DNA of 64,000 bases, taken from Paramecium sonneborni. Its lineage: Eukaryota > Ciliophora > Oligohymenophorea > Peniculida > Parameciidae. Shown here in pieces: positions 49,188 to 61,459 of the stretch. Location of the stretch: assembly GCA_905182985.1 (NCBI GenBank), contig CAJJDN010000044.1:146708-210707 (forward strand). The letters run 5' to 3'. The notes under the pieces are model-generated. The model made no database searches and was not told the origin of the DNA. It saw only the letters and a program-made list of their open reading frames with translations. Every line of letters starts with the position of its first letter. Position 1 is the first letter of the stretch. Made by a program: the position numbers and the translations under genes.

Positions 49188-49978
49188 TCAGAAGGGTCTA
49201 TATCCTCCATAATAACCTGGATATTAAGCCACAGGAGCAACACTTGAATAAGCTACAGGTGCAGCATATGTTGGGGCTGGTCTTACTAATGAATATGACA
49301 ACGGTTATTAGACAACAGATTAAACAACTGGTTAAGGTACAACTTATTAGACAACTGGTTGTTATACTACCTATTAAACAACTGGTTGTTAGACAACTTA
49401 CTGTAAGACAGGTTATTAAACAACGACTTATTAAGCCTAAATTTATATATTAAATTGTATACTCTTTAAACTTCTCTTTCAATTGCTTCATACTCAACTC
49501 TTGGTACTGTTTTAGTAACAGGAACATATTCTGTTTATTATTCATAGACTGTTCTAGGAATGTATTCTGTTTGATATTCAATAGGATAATAATCTGTGAC
49601 ATATTTTGTTTTTGGCACTTAAACTTAAACAGTCTCAGTTTCCATTTCAACTACAGGTCTTTAGTATTCTCTATATTCAACTCTAGATTCTCCTTTTATT
49701 GCTGGTTAGACTGGTTGTTGAACAACTGGTTATGCAATAACAGATTATTGTAAAACTGGTTAAACAGCTACAGGTTAAGCTACAACTGGCTAAACTACAG
49801 ATTAAGTGACAGGTCTTGCATATTAGACAGGGGCTGCATATGATAATTAAGGGGCATATGACATTGGTTGAGCATATGACACTGGTGGTGCATATGACAC
49901 TGGTTGAGCATATGTCATTGGTGCTGCAATTGATCTTGTCAAAGGTGCTGCATAGGGATAACCAGGATAGAAAGACAT
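49188..49978 (-). CDS. Alveolin-like cortical protein
   Basis: 254 residues with one 26-nt intron at 49437-49462; spliced length is a multiple of three. The N-terminus is low complexity (MSFYPGYPYAAPLTRSI, then repeats of APMTYAQPVSY type and VVQQPVV type). The core carries the charged alternating pattern VEYREYQRPVVEMETETVQV, VPKTKYVTDYYPIEYQTEYI and VPVTKTVPRVEYE, close to the alveolin core of proteins of the cortical alveolar sheath (epiplasm) in alveolates. The C-terminus again has V/Q/P repeats and ends GYYGGYRPF. Likely a structural protein of the cell cortex. Family assignment rests on repeat style, not on a full profile. Confidence 0.75.
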
Positions 49979-50257
49979 TTTCAAAATTAATCTTTATTTT
50001 TTTATCAAAATCCTTCTTACAAGATTTACATTTATACTTCAAAATATTCATAATATCATAAAATCATATATAAATAAAATTTAATGAAATCTAATTAATT
50101 TTTAGAAATTATTCTTAATTTCTAATTGTATTGACTTAGAATAATATAATAAATATATATACTTATATATAAATTTTCTATCTAATTTTGTGTTGTATTT
50201 TTTAAGAAACAAACTGTGAATATTAAAATTAATAAGAAATGTGCATCTTTAATTCAT

Positions 50258-50610
50258 TCAACCTTCAACTTTTGCCATCATCTCTAGAACTTATTCAATT
50301 AAAACTTAAAATTCATCAATTGATAACTTTCCATCTCCATTCTCATCTAATTCTTTTAATACTTCATCAATTTCTTCACTTGTTGGAGGCTATAATTATT
50401 ATTTATATATATATATATACTTCAACTCCTAAATCAGCTGCTACATTATTCATTACCTCTTCAAGTTCTGGTCTTTCAAGATATCCACTACCTGTTTTTT
50501 ATAAACTTTTATAATTTACCATCTTTATCAACTTATTTAAATGCACTCTCAGCAACAAATCTAACTTTCTTTTTATCTTTCAAAATATCTTTCACAGATC
50601 CATTACTCAT
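50258..50610 (-). CDS. Small EF-hand protein (97 residues)
   Basis: Introns 50390-50420 (31 nt) and 50492-50519 (28 nt, CAG end). Two canonical EF-hand loops: DKDGSGYLERPE and DENGDGKLSIDE, both with all calcium ligands, flanked by helices (MSNGSVKDILKDKKKVR at the N-terminus, VLIEQVLEMMAKVEG at the C-terminus). It should bind two calcium ions and act as a sensor, similar to single-domain calmodulin-like proteins. The first intron falls inside loop 1. Spliced length is a multiple of three. Confidence 0.9.
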
Positions 50611-50814
50611 TGTTTTTATATTTATTTTTTTAATTATATATACTAATAATCAATTTAGATTTTTTCGATTTCTAAACCAATCTAAATTGTTTAAATCAAT
50701 TTAATTAAAATCAAAAGCAATCTTAAATTAATACACTAAATAAATATTCTCACCATTCCTCATATTTGAAACTTATATACATTATTTAATATTAATTTAT
50801 ATTTAACTGTTAAA

Positions 50815-51894
50815 ATGAGTAGATCAATGAGAAAAGGAAACACACCTGCACTCAATAGTTAAATTAGACCATTCTCACCTAATCTTACTTTTAAAACTGA
50901 TTCCTTAGAGAATCAAGTTCTTTAACCTTGTTAAGAAAAAGCTGAAGTCTAATATTTGCGTTATGAGATCTAATAAGAAAGATAAAGATCTTCCTAATTA
51001 GAAATGTAGTTGTAATGTGAAATCAATTAAAGAGGTAACCTTTGCTATTTCATTAATAGTATAAAATGAATAAATATTTACTAATGATATCAATTTTTTA
51101 AGGTAATAAAATGAAGATTATAAATTGAGAATATAAGAACTTGAAATTAAATTTAGGGAAAATAGTATACAATATTAGAATCTTTTGAAAGAATCAAATG
51201 AAAAAATTGTAACGATGAGTATGGAAATTGAAAGACTTCATCATTTACAACTAAATAGATAAAATGATAATGAATAGGCTCTAAGATAAAATGATTAAAA
51301 ATAATTAGCTCAAGAACTTATTGCGATCTAGAAATTAGTTGAAGATTTGCGAAATGAATTAATTACTAAATAAAAAACTATTTACTATTTATAAGAACAA
51401 TTATAATTGACTTAATAAACTTAGAGAGAGAATATTGGTTCTACAAGTAAACTAAGAGAATAAGAAAAAAATATTGATTAATTAGTTAGCTAAATCAATG
51501 TACTTACATAAATTTTAGAGTATTAAATATAAATATTAATTTTTTTAGAGACAAGGATAATTCATTATAATAATAAAGTAAATAAGTAGATAATATATAT
51601 AATGAACTACAATAGATGACTTAATTTAATAGGTAATTAAATGAGGAAAATCGTAATTAAAAGCAAGCATTAGAATAAACTTATAAAGAAATTGAAAGAT
51701 TAAATCGAATAATCATGATGAAAAATTAAGAAATATAAGACTCATATCATAATGAAAACTTAGATTGGAGAAGAAATTTCTAAGATTTGAATGAAAAGTA
51801 TCACAAAGTTCAAGAATAATTATGTTTCGCATCGGCTGAACTCGAAGCATGTCGTGCCACTTAAAGAATGACTTACTTATAATAAGATAAATGA
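50815..51894 (+). CDS. Coiled-coil protein, 341 residues
   Basis: Introns 51035-51059 (25 nt) and 51520-51548 (29 nt); spliced length is a multiple of three. The N-terminus is basic (MSRSMRKGNTPALNSQI); from ~45 onward it is one long coiled coil (LRYEIQQERQRSSQLEMQL and DSYHNENLDWRRNFQDLNEK). No membrane, zinc or catalytic motif. The fold and length are like basal-body or axonemal coiled-coil proteins, but no family is recognised. It is divergent from the small EF-hand gene, about 200 bp apart. Confidence 0.8.
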
Positions 51895-52125
51895 GTTCTC
51901 AAATAAACCATATAAAATCCATATCGATATTATTAATGATTAATCTCTTTTTAAAATTTAGATTTCCAATTCTATTTTATATAATCTTAAAATTTTATTT
52001 TAATGAGAAAACAATTAACTCTTTAATCATTATATATTCAATTTATAAAATTTAATAGGATATTAAATAATTGAAGATACAAGTAATATATAAATCACAA
52101 TCAAAAAATATTTAAAATTATTAAA

Positions 52126-52656
52126 ATGGTTAAATAAATATATATATACAAAACAGTCATAAATTCTTATTTATTATAAGATTTTTTAAAGAAGAAAAAA
52201 AGTAAAACTAAATAAAAAAAAGGAATATTCAAAAAAAATTTTTAATAATTAAAAGAAATTTCGAAATAATAAACGCTTAAATTAGTTGATAAGAGAGGAT
52301 AAATGTGAATAGTATTAATTCATTTAGAGTTGCTTTTAAGAAGCATAAAAATGTAATAAAAATTACCTAAAGTCATTTTAAACTTTAATAAAATTAAGGC
52401 AGAATCATTATTTTTCTAAGTATTTATCTGATAAAATAGAGAAGGTGATACAAATATGATATGGGAATTGTAGAATTATGAATAAGAAAGTTAGATTATC
52501 ACAATTAGAAAAATTCAATTTAGTTTCATCTTATGTTCCAAATTAGATAGATTAAATGAGAGAACTGAATAATTATCTATATTAAATAAAATGCATCCTA
52601 TTTAGAAATAAATTTGGCCAATTTTGCTTGAAATAAAAGATATGCAGAATAATTGA
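52126..52656 (+). CDS. Unrecognised 158-residue protein
   Basis: Introns 52156-52180 (GTCATA...AAG, an unusual pair) and 52445-52473 (GTGATA...TAG); spliced length is a multiple of three. The start MVKQIYIYKTIF is followed by a basic region and then REDKCEQYQFIQSCFQEAQKC, a C-x8-C-x6-C pattern reminiscent of twin-cysteine CHCH proteins but not exact. The C-terminus is helical (SKLDRLNERTEQLSILNKMH, LLEIKDMQNN). Function unknown. The unusual splice sites lower the confidence of the first exon. Confidence 0.5.
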
Positions 52657-53118
52657 TATATTTATAATTAATGGATTTATTTTATGATTTCTTGATTTTC
52701 ATTCATTTTATTTTATTTTCGCTTTTTTATAAAGCTTAATATTAACCCATGATTCTTGATCTTTAATATTGTATTATTATATCAACAATTATTGACAAAT
52801 TTTATTTATAATTTTTAATAAATAATAAATAACAAATTCTTAATTCTTATTTACTAATATAGGTTTTATTCAATTTAAATTATTTAATTACTTTCAAATT
52901 CAAATGAATTCTTTGATTGATGACTTTTTGTTAAAAATATATAATGTTTAAACAATTAAAAATTAATTAAAAAATAGTATACAAGCCAAAAACTAATAAT
53001 AAGTGTATTAATGATTTTGAGAATTAAAGAAAACAATTTTTATTTTGGATTTAACATTTTCAATAAGGTTTTTTAATTATAAATTATTGTTTAAGTTTAA
53101 AGTATCAAATTTTTTAAG
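52657..53118. other. AT-rich intergenic stretch, no gene seen
   Basis: About 460 bp between a plus-strand gene stop and a minus-strand gene stop. It holds A/T-rich sequence only; no RNA gene or motif recognised. Confidence 0.35.
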
Positions 53119-54495
53119 TCAAGCCTCAGCTTCAAATCTTTTAAAATGAGTTTTATAGAAGACGGCGATATAACAAAATGGTATGATCATTAGATAACAA
53201 GAAATTTGAAATCCATACTCAAGAAATTTAGGAATAACTAATGTCATTGTTATTGTTATTGAGACAGCCTATATAGATATAAAATATTACACAAGCAACT
53301 GCAGCAAAGATAGATCCAATTGCTAGTTCATGGACTGGAAAATGTTTTTCCATTAAGGCTTCTAATAGTACAGAATATAATCCTCCTAAACCTGCACCAA
53401 TAAAAAAATTAATAAAAATTAAGATTATAAAGGGTATATCTTCAAATAAAATAATTTCGAATACAAGTAACCAAAATCCTAAACTTATTACAGTTTTAAT
53501 ATAGATATCGTAATCTTATTAAATTCCAGCTTTTGATTATTTTTATAATTTCCAAGTACAGTAAGTAGCTGCTACTATTTAACCAACTTAGAAATAGATA
53601 CTAGTTTAGGTAACTTAAAGGAAGGTTTAACCCAAATAATATTGTTGAGTACCAAATAACATTGTGTAACACCAACTTAATCCTATAACTAAAAATATTA
53701 TTATATATACATGAAGAAATAGAAAGAATATCAAATGCAGCTTCTTCAGCCATAATTATTTTTGATAAAGATTCCCAAATACTGAGTCTAATTTCAATAA
53801 CATCATGTTGCAATGAAGGAGTTTTTAAAGTCGTAAAATTAAATACCAAAGCTATTGTAGCTAATATTGCATTAAAAAAAATGAAATTTTCAAATCGTAT
53901 ATTAAATTCATTCTCATCCACCTTATTTATATATAAATAAGTACAATCTCATAAAAATATGATGATGAAATTGTATATCCTAGCAACATTCCTATATTAT
54001 TTGAATACTATGCGATAAAAGTGGATATAATTCTTTAATCATGAGTGAACCAAAGTTTTGATAAATCTTTCATAATTAAATTTCTTACGTAAAGGAACTT
54101 AGTAATACAAAGCCTCTCCTAAACCAATAAATGCAAAACTTAGAAGTCCTAACTAATAATTTTATTTTCCATAAAGTAGAAGCCATAAACCCAATGAAGT
54201 AAAACAACAGCTTAATATTTATGAGATTCCAAAAAATTTAATTATTATAGGATTAAATAGAAAGGAAACAGACATTAAAGTAATGTAGTACATATTTGGA
54301 AACCAATTTAAATCATAGTCAGTAGTACCATAATAAATGGCCACTTAAGACCAAATTGGTGATAATCCTGTAAACATAAAGATATTTGACATTCTAAAAT
54401 ATGTATTCATTATACGAATTCAAGCAAAAACTTGCCAAAACAATCCATTAATAAAATCCTTCATTGTTTTTTTGTGTTTTACTATCCTCTTTCAT
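53119..54495 (-). CDS. FLVCR-like MFS transporter, tandem copy 1
   Basis: Starts MKEDSKTQKNNEGFYQW at 54495 and ends FKRFEAEA plus TGA at 53121-53119. Many TM helices are visible. The FLVCR-type motif SPIWSQVAIYYGTTDYDLNW lies near the start, after a 22-nt intron (GTATAA...TAG). A second intron with GTAAGA...AAAG falls before LSKLWFTHDQRI, and a third ends AAG before VDENEFNIRFEN. It belongs to the FLVCR/DIRC2 group, which moves haem, choline or ethanolamine in animals; substrate here unknown. The neighbour at 54835-56220 is a close paralog with the same intron positions, so they arose by tandem duplication. Confidence 0.85.
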
Positions 54496-54834
54496 TATAA
54501 ACTATAAATTAATTGATTTCTGAAATTAATTTCTTTATATTTCGTTAAAATAGGCAAGTACAAAGAATCAGACAAATAAGTTTCATAATTATAGGTAAAA
54601 GAATTATAGCTTTAATCGCTAAATATGAAAATTAATTCTTTTACCATATGAAACCTTAAAAATAAATCACTTAAACAACATAATAAAATCAATAACTAAA
54701 ATTATTATAAAATATTTTCAATCAATATTATATTGGTTACATAAAAATATTGTAATATCTTGAATAGAAATATTGAGATTAATTAAGCAATTAAAATACA
54801 ATATAAAATTGTTATCATTGTAAGAAAGAAATGT

Positions 54835-56220
54835 TCAAGCTTCTTATTCAAATCTTTTGAATGAAGTTTTGTAAAATACAACAATAAAACAAAAAGGCAT
54901 TATTATTAGAAAACAAGAAATTTGAAATCCATATTTTTAAAATTCAGGTAATCCTAAAATCATTATGACTAACACTGAAGCGATCTTACAATTAAAAAAT
55001 GTTTACACATGCTACTCCACAAAGAACACTTCCTATCGCTAATTCTTATGCAGGAAAGTGTTTTTCCTAAAGTGATTCAAGTAATATTGAATAATATCCT
55101 CCAAATCCACAACCAATTAAAAAATTTAAAATTTGCAATATCCAAAATGGAACTTAGTCAAAAATAATAATTTCTATGGCTAATGACCAAAATCCTATTG
55201 AAACTATTAATTTCATGTATTTATCATAGCTCTATTAAAGTCCATGTTTTGATTAAGAATACAACTTCCAAGTATAAATAGAAGCAATAGAAATTCCCCC
55301 AACTTAATAACAAACATTTGTTTCAAATAATTCTATTGCTGTATATCCAATACTATATTACTAAATATTAAAAAGAGTTGAATAACTCCAACCTACACCA
55401 ATTACTAAAATTATATTATAGTCTTACAAACTGAAAAAGATAATAAATCTAATAATGATTCTTCAGCAGTACATATCTTTTTGATTGATAACCAAAGAGG
55501 ATCTCTTATTTAAATAGAATCTTTTTAATTTATTGGTTTCTTAAGAGTAATAAGATTGCAAACTAAAACTAAAGATGCAAAAATTGCATTGGATTATATA
55601 ATATTTTCATATTTTGTTTTAAATTCAATTTCATCTATCTAAAATTACAATCTTAAATTACCACTTCATAAAAATAAACAAATGAAATAATATATGCCAA
55701 TAAAATTCCAACATTACTTGAATATTATCCTATAAATGTTGTAAGAGCACGTTCTTCATGAGGAAACCAGATTTTTGATAAATCTTAAATTTATTTAAAT
55801 TGATTTTACGTAAGGGCACTTAATAATAAAGAGATTCTCCTAGCCCTAATAGACAAAAACACAATAATCCCATTGTAAAATTACCTCCAGAAATTAATAA
55901 TATCCAAAGTCCTGATGTTGTAAAAATACAACTAAAGATTTGTGAATATCCAAAATATTTCAAAATTAATGGGTTGAAACCAAATGTTGATGTGAATAAT
56001 GAAATGAAATACATACTTGAAAACCAATTTAGATCATAATCTGTGACATTATAATATTTTGCAACAGATGACCAAATTGGAGCCAATGCGCTGAAGATAA
56101 AGATATTAGAGATTCTAATTTTTAATATAATTATTACGAGTTTAAAGAAAAGCTAGCTAAAACAAGCCATTTATATATATTGTTTGTATCACTTTTAGTT
56201 AGAATTTTTGCTTAAGACAT
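54835..56220 (-). CDS. FLVCR-like MFS transporter, tandem copy 2
   Basis: Starts MSQAKILTKSDTNNIYKW at 56220 and ends FKRFEQEA plus TGA at 54837-54835. The family motif is LAPIWSSVAKYYNVTDYDLNW. Five introns are read: a 23-nt one before ISNIFIFSA, a 26-nt one (GTAAAA...TTAAG) before LSKIWFPHEERAL, a 23-nt one (TAG) before IDEIEFKTKY, a 23-nt one before IGVGWSYSTL and a 22-nt one (GTAAAC...GTAAG) before IASVLVIMI. Helices such as NFLIGCGFGGYYSILLES are typical of the superfamily. It parallels the copy at 53119-54495 and was duplicated in place. Confidence 0.88.
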
Positions 56221-56448
56221 TTTATGTTATAATATTTCTAAGTAATTAAATTTATTAAATGAAGGGAATTAATTGATATATTTTCATTATATATGATAGT
56301 TATATAGTATAATTTAGATTCTTCTTAAATCACTTTGAATTGATTTACTTTTTATTTCAAAATAATTTTGTGCATTAGTTTTGAAAGATATTCTGAGATC
56401 TCTATAAAAATAAATTAATATTTTATTTATTTGTAAAATTGCTGAATT

Positions 56449-57671
56449 ATGAAAAGGTATATTGTGTATATGTACCAATACAAGGTCCGAATCAAGTTCA
56501 TCAGATAGATCCTCCAAGTAAAAAATAATTTAAAAAACATTAGGAAAAAAGCCAAAAGAGATCATAGAAAGAATTCAAGTTCATCAAGTAGCTCTAGAAG
56601 TATATTTGATATTAAATATATTAGGAGATAGGAAAAAGAAGTAAAAAAAAGAGAAAAAAGAAAAGAAGGAAAAAAATTCATAAAGTAATTCAAACTTTGT
56701 GAATTTAGATATTGTGGCATAATAAAAGTTGTAAAATAATATTGATAGTTTAGAACTTAAAGATCAAGATCAAGATCTAAATCTAAATCAAAGTCTAATT
56801 CAAAATCAAAACCAAAATATGATACAAATATAATAAAAAAAGGAAGAGGTCATATGAATAGTTACCTTTTGTAAGTTTATTGTTGATTTTAATAAGTGGT
56901 TGGAAGAATGAAGATTTTAGTTAAGCTAATTCATATTTGAAAAAGTATTCATTTAATATATTATGAATTTAGAATAGATTAAACAATAAAGAGAAAAAAT
57001 AAACCTCCTCAAATAAATAAAATATAAGAATAGGGATAAACAACAAATGATGTGAATGTTAATTTAGATAAAAAAGTTGATGATTAATAAGTATGATTAT
57101 TAGTTCTTAGATTTAATAAGGTGGAAAGACGAAACAATTATTAAGGAAACTATCGTAGATATAATAATAATTCTTCATATAGAAGATTTGATAAGAGAGT
57201 TAAACGTGATTATGATAGAAGTCAAAAAAATGATAGGAATGATGAATATGATCGAAATGATAAAAATGAAAGAAATGATAAAAATGATAGGAATGATAGG
57301 AATGAAAGAAATGATAGGAATTAAAGAAACGATAGAAATGATAGGAATGATAGGAATGATAGGAATGATAGAAATGATAGGAATGATAGGAATGATAGGA
57401 ATGATAGGAATTATAGTTTCAATAGAGACAAATATAGAAACAGATTTAATGATCGAGATAGAAATAACAGAGATAGAGATCAAAAAGGGGATGAAAAAAG
57501 TAAATTTTATAAATTAAAATATAAGATTAAAGAAATTATTAATATCATGCAAAGTGGACACATGATTGCTTTGAAAAGGATAAAGATTAGAGTCCAAATA
57601 ATAATGTATATACTATTTTTTATTTAAACTATTAGCAAGTCAAGCCAAGAGGTTCCCCAATATACAAATGA
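56449..57671 (+). CDS. SR-like protein with an (Asn-Asp-Arg)n repeat
   Basis: About 336 residues. The first exon, MKR, is joined by a 28-nt intron (56457-56484, CAAG end) to SESSSSDRSSK. At least eight introns fit, and the total is a multiple of three. Order: Ser-rich basic leader (KKKAKRDHRKNSSSSSSS), Lys-rich stretch, RSRSRSKSKSKSNSKS repeats, a linker, RGNYRR-type text with YRRFDKRVKRDYDRSQ, then the NDR repeat (57229-57408), and RDRNNRDRDQKG and NYQYHAKWTHDCFEKDKDQ near the end. RS/RD composition suggests an RNA-processing factor. KWTHDCFE recalls the Btz motif of exon-junction proteins, a weak hint. Confidence 0.7.
57229..57408 (+). repeat. 9-bp coding minisatellite (AATGATAGG)
   Basis: A 9-bp unit AATGATAGG and close variants (AATGATAGA, AATGATAAA, AATGAAAGA) run for about 20 units, encoding Asn-Asp-Arg triplets inside the SR-like gene. 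Most variants are synonymous or swap one residue. The last few units are the most uniform. Confidence 0.8.
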
Positions 57672-57710
57672 ATAAGATAAATATGCATATATATTTTATA
57701 AATATATAAT

Positions 57711-59702
57711 TCAAAGAGTATTCATTTCTAAAAATCCTTAACAAAAGTCTTTAGGTTTCACTATATTAGTTGAACCAACCAACTTTTATAATTATGAATT
57801 ATTTTACAGTAATTTGTGAACTAGTAATTTTTTAGTAACTTAGTAAACTTCTTATTTCAGAGTAACTAATACCTCCAACGATAAAAATAATTTATATATT
57901 TAATAATAAAATAGTTTACCAATTTAGAAGTGCAATTAATAGTTTCATCACTATCATCATCATTCTAGCTGATTGTCCTCCTTTTCTATTTAATTTACCA
58001 CTACCTTTACTACCTATACCATCTTCATTTATAATCAAAGAATCAAATTTCTATGGTTTTTTGTAATTAGATTCAATATAACTTTCAACTAATGTTTCAA
58101 GCAAAGGAATATTTCTCGAAAATTCAGAACAAGCACTTGCTTATTTGTGTTTAGCTTATTTTTTTAAGTCATCATTTATTCTATTTGATGATTTCGACTA
58201 AATATTAATTTTAATAAAATATACTGTTTTTTAACCTCCTTTTTAAGGATTAACACCTAAATATATCAAATTAAAAATAGCTTATTAATGTTCAACTTTT
58301 ATTTCATCTGTTAATATTTTTCTATCTTTTTCTGACATTTCCAACCCAATTGATGCTAAATAATAATACTAAATTACTTAATAAAATTAATCTTAATTTA
58401 TCATATTCATCTAATGTTTCAATCCTTAATTTAGTTGTAACTGAACTTTATATTTTTGTAGTTGAAATACTTTTACCAGCATCATCTATACCAGTTACTA
58501 AACTTTATTCAATTTCAGCAATTTCTTTGAGACCTTTATTTTCAAAGATTGCCCAACTCTTTTCAATTAGTTTCTTTAATAAATATTTAATATTCTTAAT
58601 ACCATATGTAAGGTGTATTTTCCTAATAATTCATTATATTAATGTATGTCTTAACAATTTCTGACATTTAGTTCAAATCTAAATTATTCATTTATCCTTA
58701 ATGAACCTTAGCTGTAGTATTGTTATGTATGAATTCTTTAAATTCTACAGGAATTCCATCTAAAACTTGAATTATATGTCTGTATCTTGGATTATATATA
58801 ATTTATTTACTTATAGTTATTGAATAAATCATCATTTTTATTAAATATGACTTTCTATTTAATTTATTTTCCATTAGTTTCAACTTCATTTTCATATATA
58901 TCATTTGTTATATCCTATAAATCATAAATCATAGATTGATAATAAAAATCATGCAATAATGGTGTAGCTATATCATATGATCTATCTATTATCATAACAG
59001 TTATTTTTCCTGCTTCTTTTTCCTGCTTAATGATATAAAAATTCAAAACTATAAAATTTATTAATGAAATTAGCAATGTAGCCAATTTATATGAAACATC
59101 TTTCAATAATTATTACTCATCTAAAATATATTTAATAATTAATTTACTTTATTAAGTAAATGCCTTTTTCAGAATTTGAGGGGTTTCTATTGTGAATACT
59201 TAATCAGATGTACAAGAAAAATCTAAATTCACTATTTTGAATGAGGCAATTTTTGTTATTAATTAATTACCTAAATTTATATATACATTCTGTACATTAA
59301 GCAATTTTTACATTAAAGCTTAATCTATTTTCATTTGATAAAAATAAATGCACAACACCATATTATGGATTTTTTTTATCTTTAAAATCATCTAATACTT
59401 TCCATATTGAATCCTAAGTTGGAGAAATAAAATAATTAGCATGAATCTTTTAGAAATGGCTTTCTACCTAATTCCAATTTTTCAACTGCACATACTCCTA
59501 ATTCCATTAATCTAAGCTTTCAAAGTTTAATTTACTCAGCCATTTTCATATAAGCAGAAAAGACTTTTACTGTCTTCTAATCTACGATTAAAAAATAATT
59601 CTAGACATTAGGGTTTGTTTAAATTAGAGATACAAATACACCCTTAAGTCGTTATTTACAAATCTTTCTCAATGAAAATCCATGATTTACTCCTTAATCC
59701 AT
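57711..59702 (-). CDS. Sec1/Munc18 family protein
   Basis: Starts MDQGVNHGFSLRKICKQRLK at 59702 and ends MNTL plus TGA at 57713-57711. The SM fold is clear: SAYMKMAEQ and KIHANYFISPTQDSIWKVLDD near the N-terminus, GKITVMIIDRSYDIATPLLHD in the middle, and FIVGGISYSEIRSL and VGSTNIVKPKDF at the C-terminus (last intron ends AAG). SM proteins clasp SNARE bundles and drive vesicle fusion. Which member (Sec1, Vps45, Sly1 or Vps33) cannot be fixed by eye; the DRSYDIATPLLHDFYYQ stretch favours Sec1/Munc18. Several introns were not all placed; the estimated length is about 600 residues. Confidence 0.88.
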
Positions 59703-59755
59703 TATTATTAAAGTAAAAATTATTACTTCTTTACATAAATTTACATAATAAGTTA

Positions 59756-60664
59756 TCAAAAATCAAAAGAATTTTTAGAAGCATGACTATATGCTCTAGG
59801 TTAACTATCTCTTTTTGAATTATTAATTTTATGTTCTGAATTTATTCCTTGAGAGTATTATTTTTCTGTATTTAAATTTGTTACTTATTTATTAGTAATT
59901 AAAGTCTACAGCATTAATTTTTAGTTTTTTAAAGCACTAATTTCTTATTTTATAGTTTATTTTTCATTCTAAAATTTTCTTTCAAATTCTACTGTCTATT
60001 ATTTTACTTTATCAATCTCTTATTTGTATAATAGAAGTAATTTATCATCATCATCATTTTCTTGTTAATAGAAATCATTTAATTTTGATTTTTAATGAGT
60101 TTATCTTTGTGTAAAAAAACATGATGAATCCTTATTTGTCTCTATTACATTCTATTTATTCATCCTTTAAGTTAATTAGTTTTGCTATTAATCTTAAATT
60201 TCAAATATTTGTTATTTCAAATTTATATTTTCTGTTTGTTACATAGCTAACTTTTATAAAAGTTCTTCTATTATTATTTGATATTTGGTTTTCATTAGTG
60301 AAATCATACTGTCATGTTATTATTAAAAAATTAATAGTTTTTAATGAAAGCTAAGTTCTTTTTCATAAAATTCTTATTGCTATTTTTAAAGGAGCTATCT
60401 CAAATGAGAAGCTAATTTTAATAGTTGAACTTCTTTAGATTCTTGTTAATTTTTCAAATAACTGGATTATTAATTTTCAATTATTTTTGAATTTGAATTT
60501 TCCTCTTGAATAACCTAATTTTATTTAACTTACTAACTTTATCTTTTTTTCCTTTAGGGTAATGATTCTTAACTTTTGAATTATGATTCATAAGAAATTT
60601 ATGACAACAATAAATCATCTGTATTGTCATCTTTATTATAAAACAATTAAGAATAATCATTCAT
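59756..60664 (-). CDS. Coiled-coil protein, 302 residues
   Basis: Intronless frame of 303 codons. MNDYSQLFYNKDDNTDDLLL at the N-terminus, then Gln/Glu/Lys-rich coiled coil (LLQKQQQEFYEKELSFHQKL, IIIEELLQKLAMQQTENIN, YKQEIDKVKQQTVEFERKF), ending KNSFDF. No catalytic or membrane motif; family not recognised. Part of the 5' end is duplicated at 61460-61799 by the third assembly repeat. Confidence 0.8.
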
Positions 60665-61458
60665 CAATAACAGTAATGTTTTTCTAAAATAATTAAATAT
60701 ATTATAATATAAGAAATTTATTTTTTTGAAGAGAAGTATAATACTTGAGGTTTGATATTATAAAATAGTTTATTTAGTAGTTTAATAATTTTTAATTTAA
60801 ATATACACAATTAAAAAAATTAATGACTTGCTGCCATAGTTTCGCATACAACACAAGTAACCAAAAATACAGAATAATCTTTTTATTCCATAATAAAAAT
60901 ATTATTCTGAAACTGTTCTGAATTAGAATTTTTTTAACTTCTTCCTCTAATTTAATATAAAATAATTTGGTCATGATAAAATTTAATTGAATTACTAAAA
61001 AAAGCTCAATTTATGTTAAAGATTAAACTAGATTATCTAAAAATATATCTCTATACCCAGTAATAAAAAATGAACAAATTTTTAACAAATAAAATGTAAG
61101 TTTTTATGCTTTTTTTTATTTAATTTCAAGCATTTGTTTCAACTAAAATTTCTTTATAATTTTTCATTTCTTAAACAGTATTTCTCTATGAAGTTAAGTA
61201 TATATATAAAATAATTTCTCTCCCCAAAAAATAATACAGAAAAAAAGTTAATTTATTAGAAAAAACAAAAGTTATATCTCTTACATACAATATAATACAA
61301 TATAGATCCAAAACAATCTGATTTAAAACTCTTATAAAATAACTAGTTAAAATCTAATTCTTTTTTTTTCCATATTTCTATATTATCATATGGATTATAA
61401 CTAATTTTATTCAAAAATTCGAATGAACTTCTAAAGTAGCTATATTAAAACTAGACTA
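60325..61458 (+). repeat. First copy of a 1,134-bp exact direct repeat flanking an N
   Basis: Repeated at 61460-62593, offset 1,135, with the single N at 61459 between. The left flank continues the coiled-coil gene; the right flank of the second copy continues into unique sequence. Same contig-overlap pattern as the other two repeats. Confidence 0.9.
60665..61458. other. AT-rich intergenic stretch (first repeat copy)
   Basis: Upstream of the coiled-coil gene start. No convincing gene; the small frames seen here recur in the second copy and have no motif. Confidence 0.35.
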
Positions 61459-61459
61459 N

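Noticed and set aside
49076..50061. Plus-strand frames rich in Met, Val, His and Gln
   Set aside because: They run antisense to the alveolin-like gene and mirror its V/P/Q repeats.
57175..57483. A minus-strand Ile/Pro-rich frame opposite the NDR repeat
   Set aside because: It is only the complement of the 9-bp coding repeat and has no other support.
60792..60974. A 60-codon minus-strand frame that recurs at 61927-62109
   Set aside because: Same duplicate artefact; no motif.
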